43,146 nt of DNA. Source: Bacteroidales bacterium. GTDB lineage: Bacteria; Bacteroidota; Bacteroidia; Bacteroidales; UBA932. The notes under the pieces are model-generated. The model had not been told where the DNA came from and did not search any database. It saw only the letters and a list, made by a program, of their open reading frames with translations. The stretch covers positions 1 through 43,146 of the forward strand of contig JAEEOM010000193.1 in NCBI GenBank assembly GCA_016284265.1, read 5' to 3'. The position numbers and the translations under genes were made by a program. This document shows positions 1 through 7,977 of the stretch, piece by piece. The number at the start of each line of letters is the position of its first letter. The stretch's first letter is position 1.

Positions 1-163
1 TCTCTGAAACAACAGTGGTTTTGGTCATCGGCCTCTCGGTCGAGGCCGTGAGGGTCATGTTGCTGACCCGGATGTCGATTCCGAGTACGGAGTCAATCGG
101 GTCGGTGCAGGAGACGAGAAGGAGCGCGGCGGCCAGCAGGCCGAAGCAGATATGTCTTTTCAT
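1..163 (-). CDS. Fimbrillin-like lipoprotein, N-terminal part only
   Basis: The gene starts at an ATG at 163 and runs off the left edge of the window, so only about 54 residues are visible. They open with MKRHICFGLLAAALLLVSC: a basic start, a hydrophobic core and a lipobox (LVSC), so a lipoprotein processed by signal peptidase II is expected. After the Cys comes a stretch with TLTASTERPMTKT, a Thr-rich patch with a TKT motif of the kind that often opens Bacteroidales fimbrillin-family proteins. The upstream gene at 169-1086 ends 5 bp before this start, so the two are probably one operon and related in function. The family call rests on the short N-terminus and the neighbour and is tentative. 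The lipoprotein call is solid. Confidence 0.7.
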   Translation of the reverse strand, partial: MKRHICFGLLAAALLLVSCTDPIDSVLGIDIRVSNMTLTASTERPMTKTTVVSE

Positions 164-168
164 GATGA

Positions 169-1086
169 TTACCAGATTTCGTGACCGATTCCTTCATTGT
201 TGCCCGGCTCAAGGCTGGAGAGTTCGGGAATGACTTTCAGGGGATTCATCCAGTCGAGTTTGTTGCGGGTAACGGTAAAGCTCCGGGTCGTGGATTTGGT
301 GTACGTCCAGCCCTTGTCGTCCGTGACCGTGATGGTAAAACCTTGTGAGAAAGTCACGGGCGGAATCACAAACCAGAAATCCGTGTATTCCTCGGCAGTC
401 GTGCCGAGTTTTACCGCCGGTTCGCAGACGATGGAGACAGCATCCGTTGCCGTGGCGTCCATCGTTACCGTCGGGGTGCTGCCCAGCGGGATCGAAATCG
501 ATGCCTTGCCGGCAATCCGGTCGCCATTGTTCCCCTGCACCGTGATCCGGCTCACGGAAACATTGTCGCCATACAGACGGAGCGACAGGTAGCCGCCCAC
601 ATTTTTGAATGCCAGGAAATTCCCGTCCGAAATCGCCACCATCGTGTTGGCCCCGATGCCGAACGAATGGGTTTTGTAAGCTTGCTCGGCCGGAAGTGTC
701 ATCGTCAGGACGCCGCTGGTGCTGAGCGCGGTCTCTGCGCGGTAGGGATAGACAGCATATACATAATCGACATCGGCGCCGGAGTCCTCCTCCCCGATGG
801 GTTCGAAACCGCCCGCCGTGTCTCCGTCATCGCCATCGAAAGCGAACTGCCAGTTATACGTATTATTGTTGAAAATGGAAATCCGGTCGTCTGCATTCCA
901 AAGGACCTTCATGTTCTCGTCAGCATAAACTTTCGCGTCCGGTATGCCACATGATTCGAGAGAGGATTGGAATATCACTTTGGGGACATCAGGGCCCGTG
1001 ACTGGGGCGTCATTGAACTGCCGCTCGATTTCTGCTGTACAGGAAACCAGCAGGAGCAGCAACGTCGCAATAGAAAGGGATCTCAT
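169..1086 (-). CDS. Fimbrillin-family-like surface lipoprotein
   Basis: This encodes about 305 residues. The start at 1086 (MRSLSIATLLLLLVSC) is chosen because it gives a short lipoprotein signal with lipobox LVSC. A longer reading from 1140 would put extra residues before the signal and would begin upstream of the promoter. The mature part looks like a fimbrillin-type adhesin or pilus subunit: a degenerate DAKVYADENMKVLW-WNADDRISIF segment, a YAVYPY motif near residue 108, repeated beta-strand-like blocks, and a C-terminal VTRNKLDWMNPLKV block. Proteins of this family are exported as lipoproteins and form short surface fibres or exopolysaccharide-independent adhesins. It has its own promoter (TTTG-N20-TATCTTTG) and leads into the second lipoprotein gene 5 bp downstream. 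The family assignment is from motif feel and not from a profile search. Confidence 0.65.
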   Translation of the reverse strand: MRSLSIATLLLLLVSCTAEIERQFNDAPVTGPDVPKVIFQSSLESCGIPDAKVYADENMKVLWNADDRISIFNNNTYNWQFAFDGDDGDTAGGFEPIGEEDSGADVDYVYAVYPYRAETALSTSGVLTMTLPAEQAYKTHSFGIGANTMVAISDGNFLAFKNVGGYLSLRLYGDNVSVSRITVQGNNGDRIAGKASISIPLGSTPTVTMDATATDAVSIVCEPAVKLGTTAEEYTDFWFVIPPVTFSQGFTITVTDDKGWTYTKSTTRSFTVTRNKLDWMNPLKVIPELSSLEPGNNEGIGHEIW

Positions 1087-1109
1087 AGAGCGGAAAAGTG
1101 TACTTCTTA

Positions 1110-1141
1110 CAAAGATATGAAAAAGAATCAACAGACACAAA
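1110..1141 (-). promoter_or_regulatory. Bacteroidota sigma-ABfr-type promoter for the fimbrillin-like operon
   Basis: On the minus strand TTTG (1141-1138), a 20-nt spacer and TATCTTTG (1117-1110) match the Bacteroidota -33/-7 consensus TTTG-N19-21-TAnnTTTG. The start codon lies 23 nt downstream of the -7 box. The -33 element sits in the tail of the terminator that follows lptB, so the two units are packed end to start. Confidence 0.8.
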
Positions 1142-1143
1142 TA

Positions 1144-1173
1144 AAGCCGCCCAGGGATACGGGCGGCTTTTTT
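1144..1173 (-). terminator. Intrinsic terminator after lptB
   Basis: A 9-bp perfect stem (AAGCCGCCC at 1144-1152 with GGGCGGCTT at 1161-1169) and an 8-nt loop. Read on the minus strand it is followed by a T-rich tail (TTTATTTGT), which suits termination of the dnaX-lptB transcript that ends at 1222. On the plus strand it is followed by six T, so it may work both ways. Confidence 0.8.
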
Positions 1174-1190
1174 GGCGCGTAACTTTCAGT

Positions 1191-1216
1191 GTCATACCCG
1201 GCATGAGCGGGCATCT
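1191..1216 (+). repeat. REP-like palindromic element, copy A
   Basis: The element reads GTCATACCCGGC, then a 5-6 nt centre, then CGGGCATCT, forming a small inverted repeat (CCCG/CGGG). It lies just past the lptB stop codon. A near-identical element is found in reverse orientation inside dnaX at 2439-2465, so this looks like one member of a dispersed repetitive extragenic palindrome family. Confidence 0.6.
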
Positions 1217-1221
1217 GTGCC

Positions 1222-1974
1222 TCAGTCTTCGATCCGCTCATGTAATACGGCCTTGCGGAGTTCAAAGTTTTGACCGAGATATTTCTTGCGGACTTCGGGG
1301 TTGTTGGCCAGTTGCTCAGCCGTACCGCTTTCGAGGATGGAGCCTTCGTAAAGGAGATAGGCACGGTCGGTGATGGCCAGGGTCTCATGGACGTTGTGGT
1401 CGGTAATGATGATGCCGATGTTCATCGTCTTGAGTTTGGCGATGATGTGCTGGATATCTTCGACGGCGATCGGATCGACGCCTGCGAAGGGCTCGTCGAG
1501 CAGGATGAACTTCGGATTGATAGCCAGCGCACGGGCGATCTCGCAACGGCGCCGTTCACCGCCGGAGAGCTGGATGCCCTGACTCTTGCGGACCTTCTGG
1601 AGGCCGAATTCATCGATCAGCGTCTCGAGCCGCTGCAACCGGTATTCCTTGTCGAAACCGGCCATTTCCATCACCGAGAGGATGTTGTTTTCGACGCTCA
1701 TGCTCCGGAAAACGGAGGCTTCCTGGGCAAGATAGCCGATTCCCTTCTGGGCGCGTTTGTACATCGGGAGTTCGGTGATCTCCTCTTCACCTAGGAAGAT
1801 GCGGCCATCGTTGGGCTTGATGAGGCCGGTGATCATATAGAAACTCGTGGTCTTGCCGGCGCCGTTGGGCCCGAGCAGGCCGACGATTTCTCCCTGCTCC
1901 ACTTCAATGGAGACACCCTTGACGACGGTGCGCTTGCCGTATTTCTTGACCAGATTTGTACAGAACAGTTTCAT
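1222..1974 (-). CDS. lptB: LPS export ABC transporter ATP-binding protein LptB
   Basis: This 250-residue cytoplasmic ATPase drives LptB2FGC, which lifts lipopolysaccharide from the inner membrane. Visible motifs are Walker [10 protein letters not shown] (residues 35-43), the signature [15 protein letters not shown], Walker [15 protein letters not shown] and the H-loop [10 protein letters not shown]. The DEPFAGVDP and the HNV(H/R)ETL switch are typical of LptB rather than of generic importers. An in-frame reading extends upstream to 2184 through dnaX, but family alignment places the start at MKLFCTNL (1974). That ATG lies 2 bp after the dnaX stop, so the two genes are probably translationally coupled. 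An intrinsic terminator follows at 1144-1173. Confidence 0.96.
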   Translation of the reverse strand: MKLFCTNLVKKYGKRTVVKGVSIEVEQGEIVGLLGPNGAGKTTSFYMITGLIKPNDGRIFLGEEEITELPMYKRAQKGIGYLAQEASVFRSMSVENNILSVMEMAGFDKEYRLQRLETLIDEFGLQKVRKSQGIQLSGGERRRCEIARALAINPKFILLDEPFAGVDPIAVEDIQHIIAKLKTMNIGIIITDHNVHETLAITDRAYLLYEGSILESGTAEQLANNPEVRKKYLGQNFELRKAVLHERIED

Positions 1975-1976
1975 CG

Positions 1977-3725
1977 CTAGCTGATTTCCAATCCAAAATC
2001 TTTTTGCAACCCATTGAATTCGGGCGAATTCTCCTGCAAATATTTTGCCTTGTCTGAAGGCATGTAGATGACACGGCCCTTGTCTTCGGCCGGTTTTACA
2101 TCGACGACCAGCCGAAGGGTGGGATCGCCGAGCGTACGCTGCAGGAAGGCTTCCATCCGGGCGCGGCAGTTGCGGTCGATCCACTCCTGCTGGGCCAGAT
2201 TTCCCACATAGAAATGGATCTCCTTGCCGATGAGGACCGGCGTTGCCAGGGAGATGGCGGAAGAGAGGCGGGGCATCCGGCTTTCGCTGTCGGCCAAGGC
2301 GAACCAGGCAGCAGAGAGAGCGGCTTCGTCGGGTCCGGCGTTTTCGGCCACAGGGGCTGCCGCCGGCTGGGCGGTTGGTGCAGGTTCGGCTTTGGCCTCC
2401 GCCATCATGGCTTTGAGGGATGGCCCGGTAGGCTTGCGAGATGCCCGGTCGGGGCCGGGCATGACGCCGGGGCGTTCCACCGGCTTGGCCTCCGTCGGCT
2501 GCAGCTCCGCAGCTTTGGTATTCGTTTGGCTTGCAGGAGAATGCTCGCTACGCCGAATACCACCCGCCGCTACGCCTTGCGCGCCATTGGTGGCGGCCAC
2601 GCTCTGTGCGCCATCGGTAGCGGTTGCGAACTTCGCCGTCAGATTGCAGAGTTTCATCAGGGCGAATTCGATGAGGAGGCGGGGGTTGCCGCTCTGTTTG
2701 TAGGCGGTCTCACAACCGGAGGTGATGCCGAGTGCCTCGAAAAGGAAGCCCAGGGAGCATTTCCGTGCATAATCCAGATAACGCTGGGCGACGGACGGGG
2801 CCAGTTCCAGCAGTGTCCGGGAAGCTTCGTTCTTGCAGACGAGCAGGTCGCGGAAATGGGTGCTCAGCCCACCGATGAAGCTTTGGGCGTTGAAGCCTTT
2901 CGACAGGATCTCGTCGAAGGTCAGCATCGCCCGGGCATAGTCTCCTCCCAGGAAATCATCGGTCAGGTTGAAATAATATTCGTAGTCGAGCACGTTGAGA
3001 TTCTGGATCACCTGCTCGTAGGTCACTTCTTTCCCGCAGAAGGCGACGGTCTGGTCAAACAAGGTCAGGGCATCGCGCATGGCGCCATCGGCTTTCTGGG
3101 CGATGATGTGCATGGCGTCTTCACTCATCGTCACCCCTTCCTTGGCGGCGATGGCCTTCATGTTGCGGACCATGTCGTCGACGCTGATGCGATTGAAATC
3201 ATAGGTCTGGCAACGGGAGAGGATGGTCGGAAGGATCTTGTGCTTCTCGGTGGTGGCCAGGATGAAAATCGCATGGGCAGGCGGCTCTTCGAGCGTCTTG
3301 AGGAACGCATTGAAGGCCTGCTGCGAGAGCATGTGCACCTCGTCGATGATATAGACGCTGTAGCGTCCGACCTGCGGCGGAATCCGCACTTTGTCGGTCA
3401 GGGCGCGGATATCGTCCACCGAGTTGTTGGAGGCGGCGTCGAGCTCGTGGATGCTGTAGGAACGTCCTTCCGCAAAGGAGCGGCACGATTCACACGCACC
3501 GCACGGTTCCAGGTCCGGTCCGGGGTTGCTGCAGTTGATGGTCTTGGCGAAGATGCGGGCGGCGCTGGTCTTGCCTACGCCCCGCGGGCCGCAGAACAGA
3601 TAGGCGTGCGCCAACTGTCCCCGCAGGATCGAGTTCTTGAGCGTCCGGGCGATGTTCTCCTGGCCCAGCAGCGTCTCGAAGCTGTTGGGACGATATTTCC
3701 GGGCAGATACGATGAATTGTTCCAT
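1977..3725 (-). CDS. dnaX: DNA polymerase III subunits gamma/tau
   Basis: This 582-residue clamp-loader ATPase organises the replisome and loads the beta clamp. The AAA+ domain is clear: KYRP start motif, Walker [10 protein letters not shown] (46-54), zinc-site cysteines C65, C75, C78 and C81, and Walker [11 protein letters not shown] followed by the arginine-finger region SRCQTYDF. Domain III runs to about residue 360. A low-complexity linker (about 370-470, rich in Ala, Pro and Glu) leads to a C-terminal domain. The linker contains a short tandem duplication (GAQSVAA and GAQGVAA, from repeats at 2581-2596 and 2608-2623) and a REP-like palindrome at 2439-2465. No A-AAA-AAG slippery site is visible, so frameshift production of gamma is not supported. 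It shares a transcript with lptB. Confidence 0.97.
   Translation of the reverse strand: MEQFIVSARKYRPNSFETLLGQENIARTLKNSILRGQLAHAYLFCGPRGVGKTSAARIFAKTINCSNPGPDLEPCGACESCRSFAEGRSYSIHELDAASNNSVDDIRALTDKVRIPPQVGRYSVYIIDEVHMLSQQAFNAFLKTLEEPPAHAIFILATTEKHKILPTILSRCQTYDFNRISVDDMVRNMKAIAAKEGVTMSEDAMHIIAQKADGAMRDALTLFDQTVAFCGKEVTYEQVIQNLNVLDYEYYFNLTDDFLGGDYARAMLTFDEILSKGFNAQSFIGGLSTHFRDLLVCKNEASRTLLELAPSVAQRYLDYARKCSLGFLFEALGITSGCETAYKQSGNPRLLIEFALMKLCNLTAKFATATDGAQSVAATNGAQGVAAGGIRRSEHSPASQTNTKAAELQPTEAKPVERPGVMPGPDRASRKPTGPSLKAMMAEAKAEPAPTAQPAAAPVAENAGPDEAALSAAWFALADSESRMPRLSSAISLATPVLIGKEIHFYVGNLAQQEWIDRNCRARMEAFLQRTLGDPTLRLVVDVKPAEDKGRVIYMPSDKAKYLQENSPEFNGLQKDFGLEIS
2439..2465 (-). repeat. REP-like palindromic element, copy B, inside dnaX
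   Basis: Read on the minus strand this is GTCATGCCCGGC, a short centre, then CCGGGCATCT. The arms ATGCCCGG and CCGGGCAT (2441-2448 and 2455-2462) are perfectly complementary. It matches copy A at 1191-1216 except for the loop and one base. It encodes part of the dnaX linker (around residues 421-430, VMPGPDRAS), where an insertion would be tolerated. Confidence 0.6.
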
Positions 3726-3731
3726 AGCCTA

Positions 3732-3739
3732 CAAATGTA
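3732..3739 (-). promoter_or_regulatory. -7 box for dnaX
   Basis: TACATTTG on the minus strand fits TAnnTTTG and ends only 6 nt before the dnaX ATG, so the transcript would have almost no leader. No clear TTTG -33 element is seen. Confidence 0.6.
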
Positions 3740-3752
3740 CGAATAATTTATC

Positions 3753-3760
3753 TATTTTTG
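3753..3760 (+). promoter_or_regulatory. -7 box for the M16 peptidase
   Basis: TATTTTTG fits TAnnTTTG and ends 4 nt before the ATG at 3765. If initiation is at the usual distance the mRNA is leaderless or has a leader of one or two nucleotides. It is divergent from the dnaX box 13 bp away. Confidence 0.55.
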
Positions 3761-3764
3761 CCGC

Positions 3765-5006
3765 ATGATTTTTACGAAGACGTTTGAAAGCGGCCTTCAG
3801 TTCGCCTTCCGGCGCACCCGGTCGCAAGTGGCCTATTCCGCGCTCGCCATCCAGTCAGGCACGCGCAATGAACCCGAAGCCCTCAGCGGCATCGCCCACA
3901 TGACGGAGCATATGCTCTTCAAAGGGACGCTGAAACGTACGCCGCAGCAGATCAGCAACCGCCTCGAGATGCTGGGCGGCGAGTTGAATGCATATACCGC
4001 CAAAGAAGAGACTGTCCTCTATTCCACGGTCCTGAAAGAAGATACGGCCAAGGCTGTGGACCTGCTCTTCGAACTGGCCTTTACCTCCACCTTTCCACAG
4101 AAGGAACTTGACAAGGAACGCTGCGTAGTGATCGACGAGATCAATATGTACAAGGATTCTCCTTCGGAATGCATTTTTGAGGAGTTCGAGCGATTGCTTT
4201 TCGGACCCAGTCCGCTCGCCCGTTCCATTCTAGGCACGACGAAGAGCCTCAAGAAGATTGATTCGGAGGCACTGCGAGACTATGTTGGGCAGGGCTTCCG
4301 ACCGGAGAACATGTGTATCGCCATCGTGGGCAACCTGACGCCGCAGCGGGCTGAGAAGATCGCCCGGCAGGCTGCTGCCAAATACATCCCTGCCGACTAC
4401 GTACCTGCCGCCCGGCCGGCGCGCCCTGCTGTTCCGGCCGAACTTCCGGTACCGCCTCGCTTCGAAAAGGAAGTGGCCAAGAAGAACCACCAGATCAACT
4501 GCATCATCGGCACCACCGCCTATTCTTATTATGACGAACGGCGGATGGAGATGGTCCTGCTGGCCAACCTGCTCGGCGGACCTGGCGCCAACTCCCGGCT
4601 CAACCAGCAGCTGCGCGAGAAAAACGCCCTGGTCTATGCCATCGACGCTTCCTTCACCCAATTTGCCGACAATGGTTCCCTGATGATCTATTTCGGCTGC
4701 GAAAAACCCAACCTCGACCGCTGCATTTCCCTGGTGCACGGCGAACTGGCGGCCCTGCGTGACAAACCGCTCAGCGAGCGGGCGCTCCGTGCTGCGAAGA
4801 AGCAGTTGCTCGGCCAGTTGGCCGTAGCCTCCGACAATGGCGAGTCGCAGGCTTTGTCGATGGCCAAGAGCATGCTTGTATTCGGCGACATCCTCTCCGA
4901 TGAAGAGGTACGTCGCCGCATCGATGCCATCACGGCAGAAAGCCTCCAGCGCGTCGCCGCCTCCGTGCTGGCAGAAGAACGTCTGTCAACCCTTATCTTC
5001 AAATAG
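3765..5006 (+). CDS. M16 family zinc metallopeptidase (pitrilysin/processing-peptidase type)
   Basis: This 413-residue peptidase has the inverted zinc motif HxxEH (HMTEH, H45, E48, H49) with the third metal ligand expected in VVIDEINMYKDSP near residue 125. The N-terminal half is the catalytic M16 domain. The C-terminal half (from about 200) is the inactive M16_C partner domain with GGPGANSRLNQQLREKNALVY, the R-Y type substrate-anchoring region. At about 410 residues it is the short bacterial form that usually acts as a dimer. There is no signal peptide, so it is likely cytoplasmic. It stands alone between divergent dnaX and a convergent gene. The physiological substrate is unknown. Confidence 0.93.
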   Translation: MIFTKTFESGLQFAFRRTRSQVAYSALAIQSGTRNEPEALSGIAHMTEHMLFKGTLKRTPQQISNRLEMLGGELNAYTAKEETVLYSTVLKEDTAKAVDLLFELAFTSTFPQKELDKERCVVIDEINMYKDSPSECIFEEFERLLFGPSPLARSILGTTKSLKKIDSEALRDYVGQGFRPENMCIAIVGNLTPQRAEKIARQAAAKYIPADYVPAARPARPAVPAELPVPPRFEKEVAKKNHQINCIIGTTAYSYYDERRMEMVLLANLLGGPGANSRLNQQLREKNALVYAIDASFTQFADNGSLMIYFGCEKPNLDRCISLVHGELAALRDKPLSERALRAAKKQLLGQLAVASDNGESQALSMAKSMLVFGDILSDEEVRRRIDAITAESLQRVAASVLAEERLSTLIFK

Positions 5007-5063
5007 CAGGAAGGGCAGGCTTGCGCGCCACGGGTTTGGCGGAGAAAACGGACGAAATGCTGG

Positions 5064-5864
5064 TCAGTCGTCCAGGTCGGAGGCTTTTCCTTTGTACTCC
5101 GGGGAACGTTTTTCGAGGAAGGAGCGGATGCCCTCCAGATAGTCGGCACCTTTGTAGACGCGCGTCCGGTAAACGTTGATGCGCTCGAAAGTCTCCGAGG
5201 GAATCAGGTTGGCGGCCTTGCTCAAGGCGCGGAACTGGCGTTTGATGGCGCTGATCGACAGGATGCTGTTGCGCCGCAAGGGCGCAAGGAACTGTTCTTC
5301 CAGCACCTGGTCGAGAGTCTCGGCCGTGGCCACCCGGTTGATGAGGCCGACGTTCAAGGCGTCCTGTGCCGTGATGGGCGTGGCCAGGAAGAACATCTCG
5401 CGGGCTTTGTTGATGCCCAGCTGGTTGATGAAGTGCATGATGCCCGAGGCATTGTAAGGGATGCCGATCTTGGCCGGGGTGATGGCGAAGGTGGCCGTGT
5501 CGCTGCTGACAATCATGTCGCACGAGAGGCAGAGGTCGCAGGCGCCGCCCCAAACGGTTCCGTCAACGCGCGCAATGACCGGGATGGCCACGTCCTGGAC
5601 ACTTCGGAGCAAGCGTTCCATCGGTACGTTCCAGGCCAGCGGGTCTTCTCCGGTCTGCGGCAGTTCCCGGATGTCGTGTCCAGCGCTCCAGACTCCTTTG
5701 TTGCACTGGGCCTTGAGGACGATGCCCACGCATTCCTGGTCGTAGGCAGCCTGGATGGCATCAGTCAATTCCTGGCACATCTCCTCGCTCAGGCAGTTGA
5801 AATGTGCCCCGTTCTGCATTTCGATGAAGCAGATACGGTCTTGGACAATTGTGTTTACAAGCAT
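5064..5864 (-). CDS. scpB: Methylmalonyl-CoA decarboxylase (crotonase superfamily)
   Basis: The product (266 residues) resembles E. coli ScpB/YgfG along its whole length, not just as a generic enoyl-CoA hydratase. Diagnostic blocks are SAGHDIRELP, VDGTVWGGA, TPAKIGIPYNASGI, ATPITAQDALNVGLINRV and a C-terminal FLEKRSPEYKG. H63, G107 and Y137 line up with the His, Gly and Tyr known to shape the E. coli active site. It would decarboxylate (R)-methylmalonyl-CoA to propionyl-CoA, fitting the succinate-to-propionate route common in Bacteroidales. The start at 5864 is preferred over 5909 because alignment begins there and the longer form would overlap the upstream gene. It is the last gene of the engB-prs-nadE operon, 10 bp after the previous stop. 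Confidence 0.85.
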   Translation of the reverse strand: MLVNTIVQDRICFIEMQNGAHFNCLSEEMCQELTDAIQAAYDQECVGIVLKAQCNKGVWSAGHDIRELPQTGEDPLAWNVPMERLLRSVQDVAIPVIARVDGTVWGGACDLCLSCDMIVSSDTATFAITPAKIGIPYNASGIMHFINQLGINKAREMFFLATPITAQDALNVGLINRVATAETLDQVLEEQFLAPLRRNSILSISAIKRQFRALSKAANLIPSETFERINVYRTRVYKGADYLEGIRSFLEKRSPEYKGKASDLDD

Positions 5865-5874
5865 GGTGCGAAGA

Positions 5875-6144
5875 TTAATGGTCTGTTTCGAAGAAGGCGC
5901 ATCCGTCACAGCCGCTCTCAGGGCAGACGTCGGGACGCCTGCCCTCGGCAGCAGCTTTCTGGTTGCGTTTGCGCCACATCCGCAATTCTTCCTCTTTGGC
6001 GCACACGATGCCCTGGCGGCGGAGCTCCTTGTTGTGGGAAATCTCTCCGTCGGGGAACTTGCCGTCCTTTTTGACCAGGATGGTCACGGACATGCCGATG
6101 ACAGCAAGCGCCAGCAGGGCAAGAGCGAGCAGGAAGACGGCCAT
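5875..6144 (-). CDS. Small single-TM, Cys-rich protein (possibly NqrM-like)
   Basis: This 89-residue protein has an N-terminal transmembrane helix (residues 2-24), then KKDGKFPDGEISHNKELRRQGIVC, a charged Lys/Arg/Glu segment and a C-terminal Cys cluster. The four cysteines are C48, C74, C79 and C82 (C-x4-C-x2-C at the end). The layout of an N-terminal helix ending in KK plus four downstream Cys recalls NqrM, the iron-delivery factor for Na+-NQR assembly, but the spacing differs and I do not claim homology. Similar short proteins occur widely in Bacteroidota. It lies 12 bp after nadE and 10 bp before the decarboxylase, so it is co-transcribed. A metal or Fe-S binding role is inference from the cysteines. 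Confidence 0.75.
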   Translation of the reverse strand: MAVFLLALALLALAVIGMSVTILVKKDGKFPDGEISHNKELRRQGIVCAKEEELRMWRKRNQKAAAEGRRPDVCPESGCDGCAFFETDH

Positions 6145-6156
6145 GGCGAAGCTGTG

Positions 6157-7002
6157 TCAGATTTGCTTGAATTCCGGTACGATCGGGTGGTCACCTACGG
6201 TCAGCACGGGTGGAATCTGCATCACCTTGAAGGCAGCGCCTTTCTTGAGGCGGACGACACGTTCCACCAGTGCAGCGTCGGCACCGCGTGCGATGACTTC
6301 TTCGGGCTTGAGTTCTTCTTCACACAAAGCATGCAGCACGGGGTCCAGCAGTTCGTATTCCGGGAGGGAGTCGCTGTCCTTCTGGTTCGGCCGCAGCTCT
6401 GCGGAAGGTGCCTTGGTCAGGATTGCTTCAGGGATGATTTCCCGCTCATACAGGGTGTTCTCGTAACGCGAAAGCTCATAGACCTGCACTTTGTAGAGAT
6501 CGGCGATCACCATGATGGCGCCGCAGAGGTCTCCGTACAAAGTGCCGTATCCGGTGAAGAGTTCACTTTTGTTCGAAGTGTTGAGCAGCAGGGCGTCGAA
6601 ACGGTTCGACCAGGCCATCAGAATCATGCCCCGGATACGGGCCTGGATGTTCTCCTGGGCCACACTCCATTTCCCCAGTTCGAAGAAACGGATCATCTCG
6701 ATCATCGCACGTTTGTAGATTTTCTCAATGGGGACGATGTCATAGCTGATGCCCAGGTTGTTGGCCAGTTCGATCGAGTCGGTCACCGAGCTGAGGGAGG
6801 AAAACTGCGAGGGCATCAGGATGCCATGGACGTTTTCGGCGCCCAGCGCATCGACGGCCAAGGCGGCCACGATGGCCGAGTCAATGCCGCCGGAGAGGCC
6901 CAGAACCGCCCGCTTCTTGCCGGCGGAGGTGAAGTAGTTCCGGATTTTTCCGACGAGCAGGGCGTGGATCTCGGCAATTTCGCGGGTGGGTTCGAGGATC
7001 AT
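6157..7002 (-). CDS. nadE: NAD+ synthetase
   Basis: The 281-residue enzyme amidates nicotinic acid adenine dinucleotide to NAD+ with ATP. The PP-loop LGLSGGIDSAIVAAL is at residues 31-45. LLNTSNKSELFTGYGTLYGDLCG is the conserved substrate and ammonium-transfer region, and the C-terminal RPNQKDSDSLPEYELLD matches the family. There is no N-terminal carbon-nitrogen hydrolase domain, so this is the short, ammonia-dependent type. The start at 7002 (MILEPTREIAEIH) is 2 bp after the prs stop. An in-frame extension to 7260 is spurious. Placing nadE directly after prs couples PRPP and NAD supply, since PRPP is a precursor of NAD. Confidence 0.95.
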   Translation of the reverse strand: MILEPTREIAEIHALLVGKIRNYFTSAGKKRAVLGLSGGIDSAIVAALAVDALGAENVHGILMPSQFSSLSSVTDSIELANNLGISYDIVPIEKIYKRAMIEMIRFFELGKWSVAQENIQARIRGMILMAWSNRFDALLLNTSNKSELFTGYGTLYGDLCGAIMVIADLYKVQVYELSRYENTLYEREIIPEAILTKAPSAELRPNQKDSDSLPEYELLDPVLHALCEEELKPEEVIARGADAALVERVVRLKKGAAFKVMQIPPVLTVGDHPIVPEFKQI

Positions 7003-7004
7003 GG

Positions 7005-7955
7005 TTAGCTGCGGATAAAGAGGTCGCTGACCGGTTCGTTGTGGTAGATGTGGTCGATCACGTCGGCGAAGAGTCCGGTCATCGACAGGACGGTGAACTT
7101 CGTGTTGTCCTTCTCCGGCTTGAGGGGAACGGTGTCGGCGACGATGAATTCCTGGATGGGGGAGGCGTTGATCCGGTCGTAGGCAGGACCCGAAAGGATG
7201 GGGTGGGTGCAGACGGCACGGACGCTGAGGGCGCCGCGTTCCATCAGCACGTCGGCGCACTTGGTAATGGTCCCGGCGGTGTCCACCATGTCATCGACGA
7301 TGACGACGTTGCGGCCTTCGATTTCACCGATAGCGGTCATGCTGCCGATGACGTTGGCTTTCGTGCGGTCTTTGTGGCAGATAATCAGCGGGGCGTTGAG
7401 GTGACGGGCATAGACGTTGGCCTTTTTCGCGCCGCCCATGTCGGGCGAAGCGATGGAAAGGTTGCTGAGATTCATGGCCTGAATATACGGGATGAAGATC
7501 GAACTGGCCCAGAGGTGGTCGACGGGAATGTCGAAGAAACCCTGGATCTGGGCGGCGTGGAGTTCGCATGTCATCACGCGGTCGCAGCCGGCCGCCGTGA
7601 GCATATTGGCCACGAGCTTGGAAGCGATGGAGACGCGGGGACGGTCTTTGCGGTCCTGGCGGGCCCAGCCGAAATAGGGGATCACGGCGATCACCTTGTA
7701 GGCGGAAGCCCGGCGGGCGGCGTCAATCATCAGCAGAAGTTCGAAGAGGTTGTCGGCCGGCGGATTGGTGCTTTGGACAATGAACACCGTGGCACCGCGG
7801 ACGCTCTCGGTGAACTGCGGTTGGAATTCCCCGTCGCTGAAGACGGTGAGTTCGGAATCGCCGAGTTTCGTGTTCAGTTTCTGCGCAATCTGCTCTGCGA
7901 AGGTGCGGGAACCGTTGCAGGCGAAAAGCTTGAGTTTGTGATCGTATTCTTGCAT
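7005..7955 (-). CDS. prs: Ribose-phosphate pyrophosphokinase
   Basis: This 316-residue cytoplasmic enzyme makes PRPP from ribose 5-phosphate and ATP for nucleotide, His, Trp and NAD synthesis. Hallmarks are FSDGEFQPQFTESVRG, the flexible-loop and ATP region PYFGWARQDRKDRPR, and the PRPP-binding loop VVIVDDMVDTAGT. Length is normal for class I enzymes. It sits 22 bp after engB and 2 bp before nadE. No separate promoter is visible, so it is probably read from the engB promoter. Confidence 0.97.
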   Translation of the reverse strand: MQEYDHKLKLFACNGSRTFAEQIAQKLNTKLGDSELTVFSDGEFQPQFTESVRGATVFIVQSTNPPADNLFELLLMIDAARRASAYKVIAVIPYFGWARQDRKDRPRVSIASKLVANMLTAAGCDRVMTCELHAAQIQGFFDIPVDHLWASSIFIPYIQAMNLSNLSIASPDMGGAKKANVYARHLNAPLIICHKDRTKANVIGSMTAIGEIEGRNVVIVDDMVDTAGTITKCADVLMERGALSVRAVCTHPILSGPAYDRINASPIQEFIVADTVPLKPEKDNTKFTVLSMTGLFADVIDHIYHNEPVSDLFIRS

Positions 7956-7977
7956 GGAAGTCGGGAAATAGTTGTAG

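Noticed and set aside
1977-3725. Programmed frameshift for gamma subunit in dnaX
   Set aside because: No A-AAA-AAG slippery heptamer was found in the linker region.
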